Below the pieces are notes generated by a model that saw nothing but the letters and a program-made list of their open reading frames with translations, searched no databases and was not told where the DNA came from. A program made the position numbers and the translations under genes. Positions 33,512 to 42,928 of a DNA stretch of 64,000 nucleotides are shown piece after piece. This DNA is from Methylophaga thalassica MP. Its GTDB lineage: Bacteria > Pseudomonadota > Gammaproteobacteria > Nitrosococcales > Methylophagaceae. The DNA lies in contig NZ_AFIG01000001.1 of assembly GCF_000214595.1 (NCBI RefSeq), forward strand, positions 558,001-622,000, read 5' to 3'. Positions within the stretch are counted from its first letter, which is position 1. The number at the start of each line of letters is the position of its first letter.

Positions 33512-34870
33512 TTAGCCCACCAATTTATAACAAGGTTGATACATCCCTTCTCCCTGGCCTAGCTTCATTCGTTGCTGTTTGACAAAAATATGGAGCAGAT
33601 TATCAATGGCTTGCATGATGTCAGGATCACCCTTCAACAGATAAGGCCCATGCTTCGCCACTTCTTTAATACCAAAACTTTTCACATTGCCGGCTACAAT
33701 GCCTGAAAATGCTGAGCGGATCTGGCTGGCAAGCAGATGTTTGGGCAATGATGGATCTAAATTCAAAGCGGCCATATTTTCATGAGTAGGAATAAATGGC
33801 TGCTGCAGCATAGGGTCGATATGTAACTGCCAGTTGTAGTAATAGGCTTCTTCAGTTTCTCTGCGATTTTCATGGACTTCGGTCATCGCCTGTTTGACTT
33901 TATAGCCAACGGTTTCTGGCTCACCAATCACGATTTCATATAAGTCACTAATTTCTTCACCCAGACACTGTTTGAGGAAGGCGTCCAGCGTGTTGAAGTA
34001 GTCCCGACAGGATTCTGGCCCAGCAAAAATTAATGGAATGCCATATTTATTTTCCGGATGCAGCAGGATACTGAGTAAATAGAAGATTTCTTCGACGGTA
34101 CCGACACCACCTGGGAATACCACGATAACGTGACCCAGACGCACAAAGGCTTCCAGGCGTTTTTCGATGTCGGGCATGATAACCAGCTCATTGACGATGG
34201 CATTGGGCGATTCTGAAGCAATGATGCCTGGTTCGCTAATGCCGATATAACGACCATGGGTGATTTGCTGTTTAGCATGACCCACTGCAGCCCCTTTCAT
34301 AGGGCCTTTCATCGCACCAATACCGCAGCCGGTGATGATATCCAGTCCTCTCAAACCAAACTCATATCCGACATGTTTGGCATAGTCATATTCTTCACGT
34401 GGAATAGAGTGACCACCCCAGCACACTACCAGATTAGGTGACACATTCGGTCTGACCATATTGGCATTACGCAAAATGCGAAACACTTTATCGGTGATTT
34501 TTGCCGAGCTATTGGTTTCTTCTGCCAGAATTTTAAAGTCAGTGTAGACAATATCGCGCAATACCGAAGATAAATGCTCCTGAATACCGCGAATCAGGGT
34601 GCCGTCCACAAAGGACTGAGCGGGTGCATTAAAGATTTCCAGCATCACACCTCGCGGTTGTGATTTCAGGCGGATATCAAAGTCCCCATAGAGCTGCTGA
34701 ATTTCTTCAGCATCATCTTCATGGCTGTCAGTATTCAGAATGGCCAGAGCACATTCACGAAACAGTTGATGCAGCTCAGCGCTGGGTGAGCTGAGTTTGA
34801 TGATTTCTTCCTGTGATAACAGGTTAAGACTACGAATCGGACGAACAGTCGTATAAGGGATTTTTTTCAT
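33512..34870 (-). CDS. ppnN: Nucleotide 5'-monophosphate nucleosidase PpnN (YgdH/LOG family)
   Basis: A 452-residue cytoplasmic protein. The central LOG domain has VVCWGGHSIPREEYDYAKHVG, CGIGAMKGPMKGA and the catalytic PGGVGTVEEIFYLLS near residue 255. N- and C-terminal extensions of about 140 and 130 residues match PpnN rather than the short LOG proteins. The family cleaves purine and pyrimidine monophosphates to base and ribose 5-phosphate, and in E. coli it is stimulated by (p)ppGpp. It is a single gene, with the Pat-like gene upstream in the same direction. Confidence 0.92.
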   Translation of the reverse strand: MKKIPYTTVRPIRSLNLLSQEEIIKLSSPSAELHQLFRECALAILNTDSHEDDAEEIQQLYGDFDIRLKSQPRGVMLEIFNAPAQSFVDGTLIRGIQEHLSSVLRDIVYTDFKILAEETNSSAKITDKVFRILRNANMVRPNVSPNLVVCWGGHSIPREEYDYAKHVGYEFGLRGLDIITGCGIGAMKGPMKGAAVGHAKQQITHGRYIGISEPGIIASESPNAIVNELVIMPDIEKRLEAFVRLGHVIVVFPGGVGTVEEIFYLLSILLHPENKYGIPLIFAGPESCRDYFNTLDAFLKQCLGEEISDLYEIVIGEPETVGYKVKQAMTEVHENRRETEEAYYYNWQLHIDPMLQQPFIPTHENMAALNLDPSLPKHLLASQIRSAFSGIVAGNVKSFGIKEVAKHGPYLLKGDPDIMQAIDNLLHIFVKQQRMKLGQGEGMYQPCYKLVG

Positions 34871-34959
34871 TCACACGCCTTCTTTGGTGGTTACTAATTG
34901 ATGCTCCCACTCTTGTTAATAACAATCAATGGTTTTCAGATAATTTTTGCTCAGCGGCA

Positions 34960-37638
34960 CTACAAATGCATGGAAGCTAACCTGATTGAGGGCTCTTCCA
35001 GGCTGGCCGTGACCGTAAACCCTAAACTCTCTACCAGCCGCTGCATGGGTTGATTACTGGTCAGGATTTCGCCTTCCATCAGGCTGAAACCTTGCTGGCG
35101 AGCACTGGAAATTAACGCATTCATCAGTCGTGTGCCAATCCCTTTATGCTGCCACTCATCGGCGACGACCAAAGCAAATTCACAGCTGCTGCCATCCGGG
35201 TTCATGCTGTAACGGGCGACACCGACTTCAATTTCTTCCTCTTCTTCCATGGTCACCGCCATCAGAGCCAGTTCGCGACTGTAATCAAGCTGAGTAAAGC
35301 GTATCAACATATCCTGCGATAATTCGTTGAGTTCCTGCATAAAGCGAAAGTAGCGAGATTCGGTAGAAAGCTTTCGGAAAAAGACTTGTTCTATCAGTGC
35401 ATCTTCAGGTCGTATTGGTCGGATAATAATATCCGTGCCATCGGCTAACTGTTCTTGTCTGGTCAAATGGGTAGGGTAGGGGTGAATGGCCATATGATCA
35501 TAACGATTAATCTTTTTGACATGATTTGCCACCATAATTCTGACATCTAATGCCAACACGCCACGCTCGTCGACAACCAGCGGATTGATATCCAGCGATT
35601 CAATTTCTGGTAATTCACAGACCATTTCAGATACACGCAATAACACTTGTATTAAGGCATCACGGTTTACCGCAGGCATATCACGGAATTCACCGAGCAT
35701 TGCTGCGATTTTGGTTTGATTAATCAGCTTATCCGCCAGGAAGGTGTTTAACGGTGGCAGGGCGATAGCGGTATCCTGAAGCACTTCCACTTTTACACCA
35801 CCGGCACCAAACACAATGGTGGTGCCAAACACCGGATCACGATTGGCGCCGACCAGACATTCTCTGCCAAAGGGATCGGTATACATCGGTTCGATACTGA
35901 CGCTGAACGATTTTATATCTGGCACTTTTTTACGCACAGCTTCCAACAGTTCTTTGTAAACCAGTCTGACCGCCGCTGCATTATTGATATTTAAGCGTAC
36001 CCCGCCGACATCCGTTTTATGCTGGATATGGCGATCATTGATTTTCATCGCTACCGGATAACCAAAACTTTCTGCGGCGACTAAAGCTTCATTGGCACTA
36101 TGACATTGAATGCTCAAGCTCACCGGGATATCAAAGGCATGCAACATGGCTCGGGATTCGGCAGTTGTTAGCGCTTGTCTATTTTCAGCCAAGACACTTT
36201 CAATAATCAGTCGGGCGCCTTCAATATCCGGTTCACTATGTGATGATAAAGGGCCGGGAACCTGCATCAGCAGCTGCTGATTTTCATAAAAACGGGCCAG
36301 GCAGGCGAAGGCTTCCACTGACGATTCCGGATCAGAAAAACACGGCACATGATGACGAGCAAACAAACGATCTGCACTGGCGATAAGTTGTTGTCCCATC
36401 CAGCAAGCCAGAACAGGTTTAGAACTGGTCTGCTGTGCATCTATGACAGCCTGCGCACAAGCATCGGGGTCAGTCATGGCTTGGGGCGATAACATGACTA
36501 ACACGCCATCAATGCCTTCATCCTGCAAACAGGCATTGACCGCTGCTTTATAACGTTCTGGTGCGGCATCACCCAGCACATCGATAGGATTACTACGTGA
36601 CCAGTGGGCTGGTAATACCTTATCCAGACTGGCAATGGTGTCATCTGACAGACTGGCTAATTCAATACCTAAATCAATGGCCCGATCAGTGGCCATGACG
36701 CCAAGACCACCACCGTTAGTAACAATCGCTAAACGTCTGCCATGAACACGGCATTGTGTGGCTAATAATTCAGCCGCAGCAAAAAGCTGCTGGATGGTAT
36801 CGGCTCTGACCACACCTGCTCGCTGAATTGCGGCATTAAAGACGTCATCTCCCCCCATCATCGCACCTGTATGCGTTAAAGCGGCTTGTGATCCAGCTTG
36901 ATGACGACCCGCCTTGATCACGACCACAGGTTTCATACGAGAAGCGATACGTAAACCGCTCATAAAACGGCGTGCATCACGTATGCCTTCGACATACAGC
37001 AGAATGCTTTGGGTCTTGTGGTCCTGAGCCAGGAAATCGAGCAGATCGCCAAAGTCGATATCGGCGGCATTGCCCAGAGAGATAATGGCGGAGAAGCCCA
37101 CTTCATTGGCTGCGGCCCAATCCAAAATGGCTGTACATAAAGCACCAGATTGTGAAATTAAGGCTAATTGCCCCGGCGCAGCGGTGTTTTTGCTGAACGT
37201 GGCATTCAGGCCAATACTAGGCCGGATAAGACCCAGACAATTCGGGCCTAGAATATGAATATTGTATTGCTTTGCGGCTTTCACCACCGCATGTTCCAGT
37301 TTCAGTCCTTGTCCCTGTCCTTCACTAAAACCGGCTGAAATAATGATGGCCGCTTTCACACCTGCGTGACCACATTGATGAATAATGGCTTCTATGGTGG
37401 TGGCCGGTGTGGCGATAACAGCCAAATCGATAGATTCATTAATCGCTTCCAGATTCGGGTAGCAAATATGATCATTGATACGATCATATTTTGGATTTAC
37501 TGCAAAGACTGGTCCGGAAAAATCGGTATCCACCAAATTATCAAATACGCGTCTGCCCACCGCATCCGTCGTCTGACTGGCACCAAATACCGCGATTGAA
37601 CGGGGTGAAAACAGGCGGTCTAAAAAATGTGTGGTCAT
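34960..37638 (-). CDS. Acyl-CoA synthetase-like protein fused to GNAT acetyltransferase (Pat/YfiQ type)
   Basis: An 892-residue protein. The CoA-binding domain (about 1-130, SIAVFGASQTTDAVGRRVFDNL) and succinyl-CoA-ligase-like domain (about 150-460, with LISQSGALCTAILDWA) are followed by an ATP-grasp domain (about 480-700, YPVAMKINDRHIQHKTDVGGV). A GNAT domain is at the end (about 725-890, DEWQHKGIGTRLMNALI binds acetyl-CoA). This is the layout of the protein lysine acetyltransferase Pat/PatZ/YfiQ, whose synthetase half is regulatory. A deacetylase-family gene is divergent, 68 bp away. Confidence 0.9.
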   Translation of the reverse strand: MTTHFLDRLFSPRSIAVFGASQTTDAVGRRVFDNLVDTDFSGPVFAVNPKYDRINDHICYPNLEAINESIDLAVIATPATTIEAIIHQCGHAGVKAAIIISAGFSEGQGQGLKLEHAVVKAAKQYNIHILGPNCLGLIRPSIGLNATFSKNTAAPGQLALISQSGALCTAILDWAAANEVGFSAIISLGNAADIDFGDLLDFLAQDHKTQSILLYVEGIRDARRFMSGLRIASRMKPVVVIKAGRHQAGSQAALTHTGAMMGGDDVFNAAIQRAGVVRADTIQQLFAAAELLATQCRVHGRRLAIVTNGGGLGVMATDRAIDLGIELASLSDDTIASLDKVLPAHWSRSNPIDVLGDAAPERYKAAVNACLQDEGIDGVLVMLSPQAMTDPDACAQAVIDAQQTSSKPVLACWMGQQLIASADRLFARHHVPCFSDPESSVEAFACLARFYENQQLLMQVPGPLSSHSEPDIEGARLIIESVLAENRQALTTAESRAMLHAFDIPVSLSIQCHSANEALVAAESFGYPVAMKINDRHIQHKTDVGGVRLNINNAAAVRLVYKELLEAVRKKVPDIKSFSVSIEPMYTDPFGRECLVGANRDPVFGTTIVFGAGGVKVEVLQDTAIALPPLNTFLADKLINQTKIAAMLGEFRDMPAVNRDALIQVLLRVSEMVCELPEIESLDINPLVVDERGVLALDVRIMVANHVKKINRYDHMAIHPYPTHLTRQEQLADGTDIIIRPIRPEDALIEQVFFRKLSTESRYFRFMQELNELSQDMLIRFTQLDYSRELALMAVTMEEEEEIEVGVARYSMNPDGSSCEFALVVADEWQHKGIGTRLMNALISSARQQGFSLMEGEILTSNQPMQRLVESLGFTVTASLEEPSIRLASMHL

Positions 37639-37706
37639 ATCACTGGTCCATTTTCCTGATACGATTAGCTTACAAAAACTTTATTACGGTTGTTTAAGGT
37701 GTCGTT

Positions 37707-38624
37707 ATGACTATCGCGTTTATTTCTCATGCTGACTGTGCCCTGCACGAAACGACATCATATCACCCGGACACGGCAGAAAGACTTGCTGCCATTCACG
37801 ATCGTCTTATCGCCAGCGGCCTGGAAATGGTTATGCATTTTTATGACGCGCCGATGGTCACCTTACAGCAATTATTTCGTGTTCATGATGCTGATTATGT
37901 CAGTGATATCTTTCAGAAGTTGCAAGAGAATGAACGTGTTTGGCTGGATGCCGATACATTGATGGTGTCAGCGTCATTAACGGCGGCACAGCGTGGAGCC
38001 GGGGCTGTAGTAAAAGCGGTTGATTTAGTGATGAGCCAAGACGCGAATACGGCCTTTTGTTGTGTCAGACCGCCCGGTCATCACGCAGAACATAACAAGG
38101 CGATGGGCTTTTGTATATTCAATAACGTCGCTGTAGGTGTCGCTCATGCGATAGCTGAATATGGATTGCAGCGAGTGGCCATTATCGACTTTGATGCACA
38201 CCATGGTAATGGCACAGAAGATATTTTTAGAGGCAATCAGCAGATACTGTTATGCAGTAGTTTTCAGCATCCTTTTTATCCTGATACCGGTGAACCGGGT
38301 AAACACGACAATATGATCAATATTGGTCTGCCTGCTGGCACCAGTGGTGAGCAATTTCGCCAACTTATTGAAGAACAATGGCTACCAGAGCTGGAAGCAT
38401 TTCAACCAGAAATGATTTTTATCTCAGCTGGATTCGATGGGCATCGGGAAGACGATATGTCGGATCTGGATTTAGTGGAAGATGATTTTGCCTGGGTGAC
38501 AAGTGAAGTGAAAAAAATAGCGGATAAATTTGCCCAGGGCCGGATAGTTTCAACGCTTGAAGGCGGTTATGTCATGTCAGCATTAGGCCGCAGTGTGGCC
38601 AGTCATATTGATGCTTTGTTATGA
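37707..38624 (+). CDS. Histone-deacetylase-family (class II-like) deacetylase
   Basis: A 305-residue zinc hydrolase of the HDAC/acetoin-utilisation/acetylpolyamine amidohydrolase superfamily. RPPGHHAEHNKAMGFCIFNNVAV holds the tandem active-site histidines near residue 128-129. DFDAHHGNGTEDIF gives the zinc ligands Asp and His, and AGFDGHREDDMSDL the third. The C-terminal EGGYVMSALG is conserved. All catalytic residues are present. The substrate may be an acetylated lysine or polyamine. It is divergent from a Pat-type acetyltransferase. Confidence 0.92.
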   Translation: MTIAFISHADCALHETTSYHPDTAERLAAIHDRLIASGLEMVMHFYDAPMVTLQQLFRVHDADYVSDIFQKLQENERVWLDADTLMVSASLTAAQRGAGAVVKAVDLVMSQDANTAFCCVRPPGHHAEHNKAMGFCIFNNVAVGVAHAIAEYGLQRVAIIDFDAHHGNGTEDIFRGNQQILLCSSFQHPFYPDTGEPGKHDNMINIGLPAGTSGEQFRQLIEEQWLPELEAFQPEMIFISAGFDGHREDDMSDLDLVEDDFAWVTSEVKKIADKFAQGRIVSTLEGGYVMSALGRSVASHIDALL

Positions 38625-38647
38625 GTGCTATCTGACTTTAAGATAAT

Positions 38648-38676
38648 AAAAAAGCCCTGTAAAACAGAGCTTTTTT
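38648..38676. terminator. Bidirectional terminator between the deacetylase gene and ssb
   Basis: Arms AAAAAAGCCCTGT and ACAGAGCTTTTTT with an AAA loop and one internal mismatch, A-rich before and T-rich after. It serves the two convergent genes. Confidence 0.82.
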
Positions 38677-38694
38677 GTGATCTTTCAGAGATTC

Positions 38695-39207
38695 CTAGAA
38701 CGGAATATCATCATCGTAATAATCATCGCCGCCCCCACCATAATCAGGGCCTGCAGATGATGAGGCAGGTTGTGGTGCATTGTAACCGCCAGATTGTTGT
38801 TGTGGACGTTGGTCAAACGAGGTATCACCACCACTGTAATTACTGCCACCGCCCTGGTTGGCACCACCGCCGGCACCACGACTGTCCAGCATGGTCATTT
38901 CATTACCCACGATTTCCGTCGTGTATTGGTCTTGTCCCTGCTGATTTTGCCATTTACGCGTTTGAATCCGACCTTCGATATAAACCTGTGAGCCTTTGTG
39001 CAGATATTGCTGAGCAATCTCCCCCAGTTTGTTTCGTAAGACGACTCGGTGCCATTCGGTGCGTTCCTGACGTTCACCGGTTTGTCTGTCTTTCCAGCTT
39101 TCTGATGTGGCAATTCGTAAATTACAAATTGAACCACCGTTTGGAAAGGCGCGGCTTTCAGGCTCTGCGCCGAGTCGTCCGACCAGAATGACCTTATTTA
39201 CTGACAT
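38695..39207 (-). CDS. ssb: Single-stranded DNA-binding protein
   Basis: A 170-residue protein. The OB fold (about 1-110) starts [18 protein letters not shown] and includes [31 protein letters not shown] Gly/Gln/Ser-rich disordered linker follows, and the acidic tip DYYDDDIPF recruits repair and replication partners. Length is typical. In pseudomonads and relatives ssb lies next to a YajR-like MFS gene and uvrA. Here an IclR/MFS pair intervenes. Confidence 0.97.
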   Translation of the reverse strand: MSVNKVILVGRLGAEPESRAFPNGGSICNLRIATSESWKDRQTGERQERTEWHRVVLRNKLGEIAQQYLHKGSQVYIEGRIQTRKWQNQQGQDQYTTEIVGNEMTMLDSRGAGGGANQGGGSNYSGGDTSFDQRPQQQSGGYNAPQPASSSAGPDYGGGGDDYYDDDIPF

Positions 39208-39465
39208 GGCTTGTTCCTTGGTTTAATGGGGACCGTCAAATCTGTGCTGATGTTGCTGCTGAACATCAGTCAAATGACTGTCTCAGTGTTAAAAAAATAG
39301 TTAAAAGCGTTTCTACCATCAACCACACTATTGCAGGCAGAAAAAGGATTGCTAATGAGCAGGGATAATATCATCTCAGTCACACATTCCCAATATCAAA
39401 ATAGAAGGTCCAGTGTGATGCGTTGTCTTAGGTGGGGTGTTTGGAAGAGATAAGGATAATCTGCT

Positions 39466-40227
39466 TTAGCGCTTGAGTACTTCTTCAACTTCAGCTTGAC
39501 ACTGTAGCAATGCTGAAGTCACTTCTGTCATGTTTTTGTTGAAACGAATTACGGGTAATGCGACTGCAATAGCATAACGCTCTGCAAGCGAGGATTGAAT
39601 GCTGACACCTACAGCGCAAACACCTTCAGCATGTTCTTCAATATCAACTGCCCAGCCATTTTTACGAATCAAATCCAGGTCACGAAAGAGCGTGTCATAG
39701 GATACGTGGCTGGACTCTGTGCGCTGTATCCATTTGTCACCAATGACGGTTTTGACTTCTTCATTACTGAGCGTTGCCAGTATCGCTTTGCCATGAGCCG
39801 ATGTGTAAACAGGGAAGGCTGTCCCCACCGGGGACATGACGCGAAGTTCCTGATCACTGGCTATTTGATCGATGGATAAGGAGTATTGCCCCCGAAACAC
39901 GCAGACATCTACGGTTTCTCTTGTTCGTCTGGCCAATGTATCGATGTGGGGTTTGGCGACGCTGATGAAGTCAGTGTGCGCAGTATGCGTCATCTGTAAT
40001 AAGGCCGCACCAAGTTGTATACCCTGACGAGTGTGAATTACCAAAGACGCTTGTTCTAAAGATGACACCAAACGATGAACAGTAGATCGTGGTAACTCAA
40101 CGCGTTTGGCTAATGCTGTGATGCTGATTCCTTGTGGATAGTGTTGTAATGCTTTGAGTATCGTGGCGGCACGCGAAATAACCTGACTATGATTGTGTTT
40201 GCTTTGATCGACCATGATTTTATCCAT
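39466..40227 (-). CDS. IclR-family transcriptional regulator
   Basis: A 253-residue regulator. The winged helix-turn-helix (about 13-75) has SRAATILKALQHYPQGISITALAKRVELPRSTVHRLVSSLEQ. A GAF-like effector domain (about 85-250) has GTAFPVYTSAHGKAILATL and AVGVSIQSS, typical of IclR. The start could be the ATG at 40227 or at 40215; neither has a strong ribosome-binding site. It is divergent from a broken MFS gene across 62 bp, the usual layout for a regulator and its transporter target. The effector is unknown. Confidence 0.9.
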   Translation of the reverse strand: MDKIMVDQSKHNHSQVISRAATILKALQHYPQGISITALAKRVELPRSTVHRLVSSLEQASLVIHTRQGIQLGAALLQMTHTAHTDFISVAKPHIDTLARRTRETVDVCVFRGQYSLSIDQIASDQELRVMSPVGTAFPVYTSAHGKAILATLSNEEVKTVIGDKWIQRTESSHVSYDTLFRDLDLIRKNGWAVDIEEHAEGVCAVGVSIQSSLAERYAIAVALPVIRFNKNMTEVTSALLQCQAEVEEVLKR

Positions 40228-40289
40228 TTATTGACACAGGGAGTCTAACATATGACTATCACCGATATATGAAATAAAGTGACCGTATA

Positions 40290-41433
40290 GTGGATAAAAA
40301 CTCAAGACAAGCAAACCGGTTAACCGATATCACATTACTCGCAGTATCCTCGCTTACCATCATGGTGGGATGTATTCTGCTGCCAGGCTTACCGTTGATT
40401 GCTACTCAGCTCGGAATTTCTTCTGATCCTGGCTGGTTGATTACCATGCCATCGCTAGGGGTGATCCTGTTTGGCCCAGCTGCAGGAAAATTGATGCAAA
40501 AAGTCGGGGCTTACAACGCGCTTTGTGTCGGTTTGGCTCTCTATGGGCTAATCGGTATGGCAGGTTTTTTGTTCAAAGATTCCTTATTCATTCATGTTGA
40601 CCGCCTATTACTCGGCGCTGCCACTGCGGTGGTTATGGCATCTGGTACCGCATTAATTGCCCACTTTTATCAAGGGCAAGAAAGGTTACAGATGATCGCA
40701 AAACAAGGCATGTCGATAGAGGTAGGTGGTGTCATCTTTCTTGCTTTAGCCGGACTGTTAACCGCACAGGCATGGTTCTGGCCATTTTATCTTTACGCTA
40801 TTGCCTGGCTCATCTTAGTCATGGTGGTGTTGTATGTGCCAGCGATGACAGGTCTTGAGAAAACACAAACAGATACTGCCGAAGTAAGAGTGAGCCGAGA
40901 GCAACGTTGGGTGTTAGCACTGGCTTTGATATCCATGCTGATCTTTTTCATCACCACCATTACCCTGCCTGTACAACTGCATCAATCGGGTGTCAGTGAG
41001 ACTACAGCAGGATTTTATCTGGCTTTTATTTCATTTATGGCCGTGATAGGCGCTTTTTTTATGCCAAAGGTAGTTGAACGTTTGCAGGAAGTCGACGCTG
41101 ATTGCTGCTTATAGTCTATACGGTATTGCCCAGATATTGTTTGCCTTCACCAATTCTTGGTTCACTCTTATTCTAGCGGCGATTGCTATGGGGATGGGAT
41201 TTGGTTTATCAATACCGTTGGTAAATCACATCACTATAGAATTGAGTGATTCCAGCATTAGGAATACACAATTAGCCTATTTATCCATGGCGATATTTTC
41301 AGGTCAGTTTCTGTCATCAGTGTTGGCAGAAATGATTGACGACCACTTGGCGTTGTATTTTTGTACAACTTTTCTAGCATTTATCACCGCCATCACATTA
41401 ATAGCAATGAGAGGGCTGCGATTTCGAGCCTGA
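40290..41433 (+). pseudogene. MFS transporter, disrupted by a +1 frameshift
   Basis: Two overlapping frames make one transporter. Frame one (40290-41114, GTG start) covers about 9 helices to MPKVVERLQE and then runs to a stop as VDADCCL. The frame that continues the protein (STLIAAYSLYGIAQILFAF to 41433) is offset by one base. Removing one G of the pair at 41087-41088 restores VERLQKSTLIAAY and a protein of about 380 residues, normal for this MFS group. Either the gene is recently inactivated or this is a base-call error. It is divergent from the IclR gene, its probable regulator. Confidence 0.85.
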
Positions 41434-41445
41434 TTTTTGCACTCC

Positions 41446-42831
41446 TTAATGCCGTGAAGCAAAGGCTTCCAGTTCTTCCATATTAATTTCATCGGGCGAA
41501 TATTTGACGTAAGCCACTTGCTCTTCCGGCACCATGACAGCTTCTTTTACACCGTAGATGGCTGTTAATTGTTGAATGAAGTCAGTGGAATTATTCATGG
41601 TCGCCTCACTCAGATGAATGATCTTACTGCTGTAATGTTTCGGTGCCTGCATAGGGAAAACCAGTAACAACCAAATGACGACCAGTACGACACTGGCGAC
41701 AAAAATCCCTTCCAGACCGAAGATGCCATAAAGCGTACCGCCCATAGCGCCACCAATAAATGCACCTACAAATTGGGCACTGGAGTAAACCCCCATCGCT
41801 GTCCCTTTATTTTCCAACGGACTGAGCTTTGACATCATCGATGGCAGGCTGGCCTCGAGAATATTGAACGCAGAAAAAAACAACCAAAGACAGATTAGGA
41901 TCGCGGTTAATGAGTGAGCAAAAAATGCCCAACCCAGCTCAGCCAGGCCTATCACGGCAATGGCACCGATGAAAACGGGTTTCATTTTGCGTTTTTTTTC
42001 AGCGATGATGATAAATGGCACCATTGTGAAAAAAGCTAAAAGCAGCACTGGCATATAAGCCATAGCATGCTGGCTTTTATCCAGTCCAGCCACATCCTGT
42101 AAAGCATGAGGTAAAGCGAAAAAGCTGGTGGTAAGCAGTAAATGCAGCAACATAATGCTCAGCACTAAACGCATGATTTGTTTGTTGCCAAACACTTTGC
42201 CAAATTGCTTGGGGACAGGTCCAAGATCGGTATGCATCATCAAACGTTTAGGGGTAGGTACCCATAAGTGCAAAATACCGATACCGGCGATGGCGAGCAA
42301 CGCTGTCGCCCAGAAAATACCTGATAAACCAACCCAATGTTCGAGAATAGGACCGGTTGCCAGTGCGACAGAGAATGATAGACCGATACTAATACCGATA
42401 CTGGCCATCGCTTTGGTACGCTGTTCATCGCGGGTAAGGTCTGCTGTTAAAGCCATGATTGCGGCGGCGATGGCTCCACTACCCTGCAATAGGCGTCCGA
42501 CAATAACCATCTCAATAGAGTGTGCCATTGCAGCAATCACACTGCCGGCCGCAAATAAAAGTAAGCCGATAGTGATAACGCGCTTACGGCCAATCTTGTC
42601 GGATAACATGCCAAATGGAATTTGCAGTAGCGCCTGAGTCAGTCCGTATGCGCCAATCGCAATACCGATGAGCATGGGGGTACTGCCCGTGTATTGATGT
42701 GCCGATATCGAAAAAACCGGCAAGATCATGAATAAGCCCAGCATTCTCAAGGCAAATATCAACGAAAGCCCTGAAATGCTCCGCTTTTCCAGCGAGGTCA
42801 ATGAGTTTGTTGTAGTTTGTTTTTGCGTCAT
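41446..42831 (-). CDS. MFS transporter with C-terminal YAM-like domain (YajR type)
   Basis: A 461-residue transporter with 12 predicted helices (RSISGLSLIFALRMLGLFMILPVFS at the start). Motif A is GMLSDKIGRKRVITIGL near residue 73. After the last helix there is a soluble domain of about 65 residues (DFIQQLTAIYGVKEAVMVPEEQVAYVKYSP), like the ferredoxin-fold YAM domain of YajR. The substrate is unknown. It is divergent from uvrA, as in pseudomonads. Confidence 0.88.
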   Translation of the reverse strand: MTQKQTTTNSLTSLEKRSISGLSLIFALRMLGLFMILPVFSISAHQYTGSTPMLIGIAIGAYGLTQALLQIPFGMLSDKIGRKRVITIGLLLFAAGSVIAAMAHSIEMVIVGRLLQGSGAIAAAIMALTADLTRDEQRTKAMASIGISIGLSFSVALATGPILEHWVGLSGIFWATALLAIAGIGILHLWVPTPKRLMMHTDLGPVPKQFGKVFGNKQIMRLVLSIMLLHLLLTTSFFALPHALQDVAGLDKSQHAMAYMPVLLLAFFTMVPFIIIAEKKRKMKPVFIGAIAVIGLAELGWAFFAHSLTAILICLWLFFSAFNILEASLPSMMSKLSPLENKGTAMGVYSSAQFVGAFIGGAMGGTLYGIFGLEGIFVASVVLVVIWLLLVFPMQAPKHYSSKIIHLSEATMNNSTDFIQQLTAIYGVKEAVMVPEEQVAYVKYSPDEINMEELEAFASRH

Positions 42832-42880
42832 GGTAGTCGGACAGAGTATATTGATCCGTTTGATTTTACTACGGAATCCT

Positions 42881-42928
42881 GATGAAAAATATAAGCGTTC
42901 CCGGGATGAAAAATATAAGCATTCGTGG
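42881..42928 (+). repeat. 24-bp tandem duplication at the uvrA start
   Basis: Units 42881-42904 and 42905-42928 match at 21 of 24 positions, and each carries an in-frame ATG (42882 and 42906) followed by AAAAATATAAGC. The duplication adds eight residues (MKNISVPG) to the front of UvrA and gives two start codons. Confidence 0.85.

Noticed and set aside
38625-39191. 188-codon ORF on the plus strand opposite ssb
   Set aside because: Very rich in His, Arg and Cys and antisense to the well-conserved ssb gene; a coding shadow.
40249-40271. CATAT...ATATG inverted repeat between iclR and the MFS gene as an IclR operator
   Set aside because: Arms are only 5 bp and A/T-rich, too weak to claim.
42128-42637. 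169-codon ORF opposite the YajR-like MFS gene
   Set aside because: Antisense shadow of a hydrophobic transporter with no recognisable domain or ribosome-binding site.
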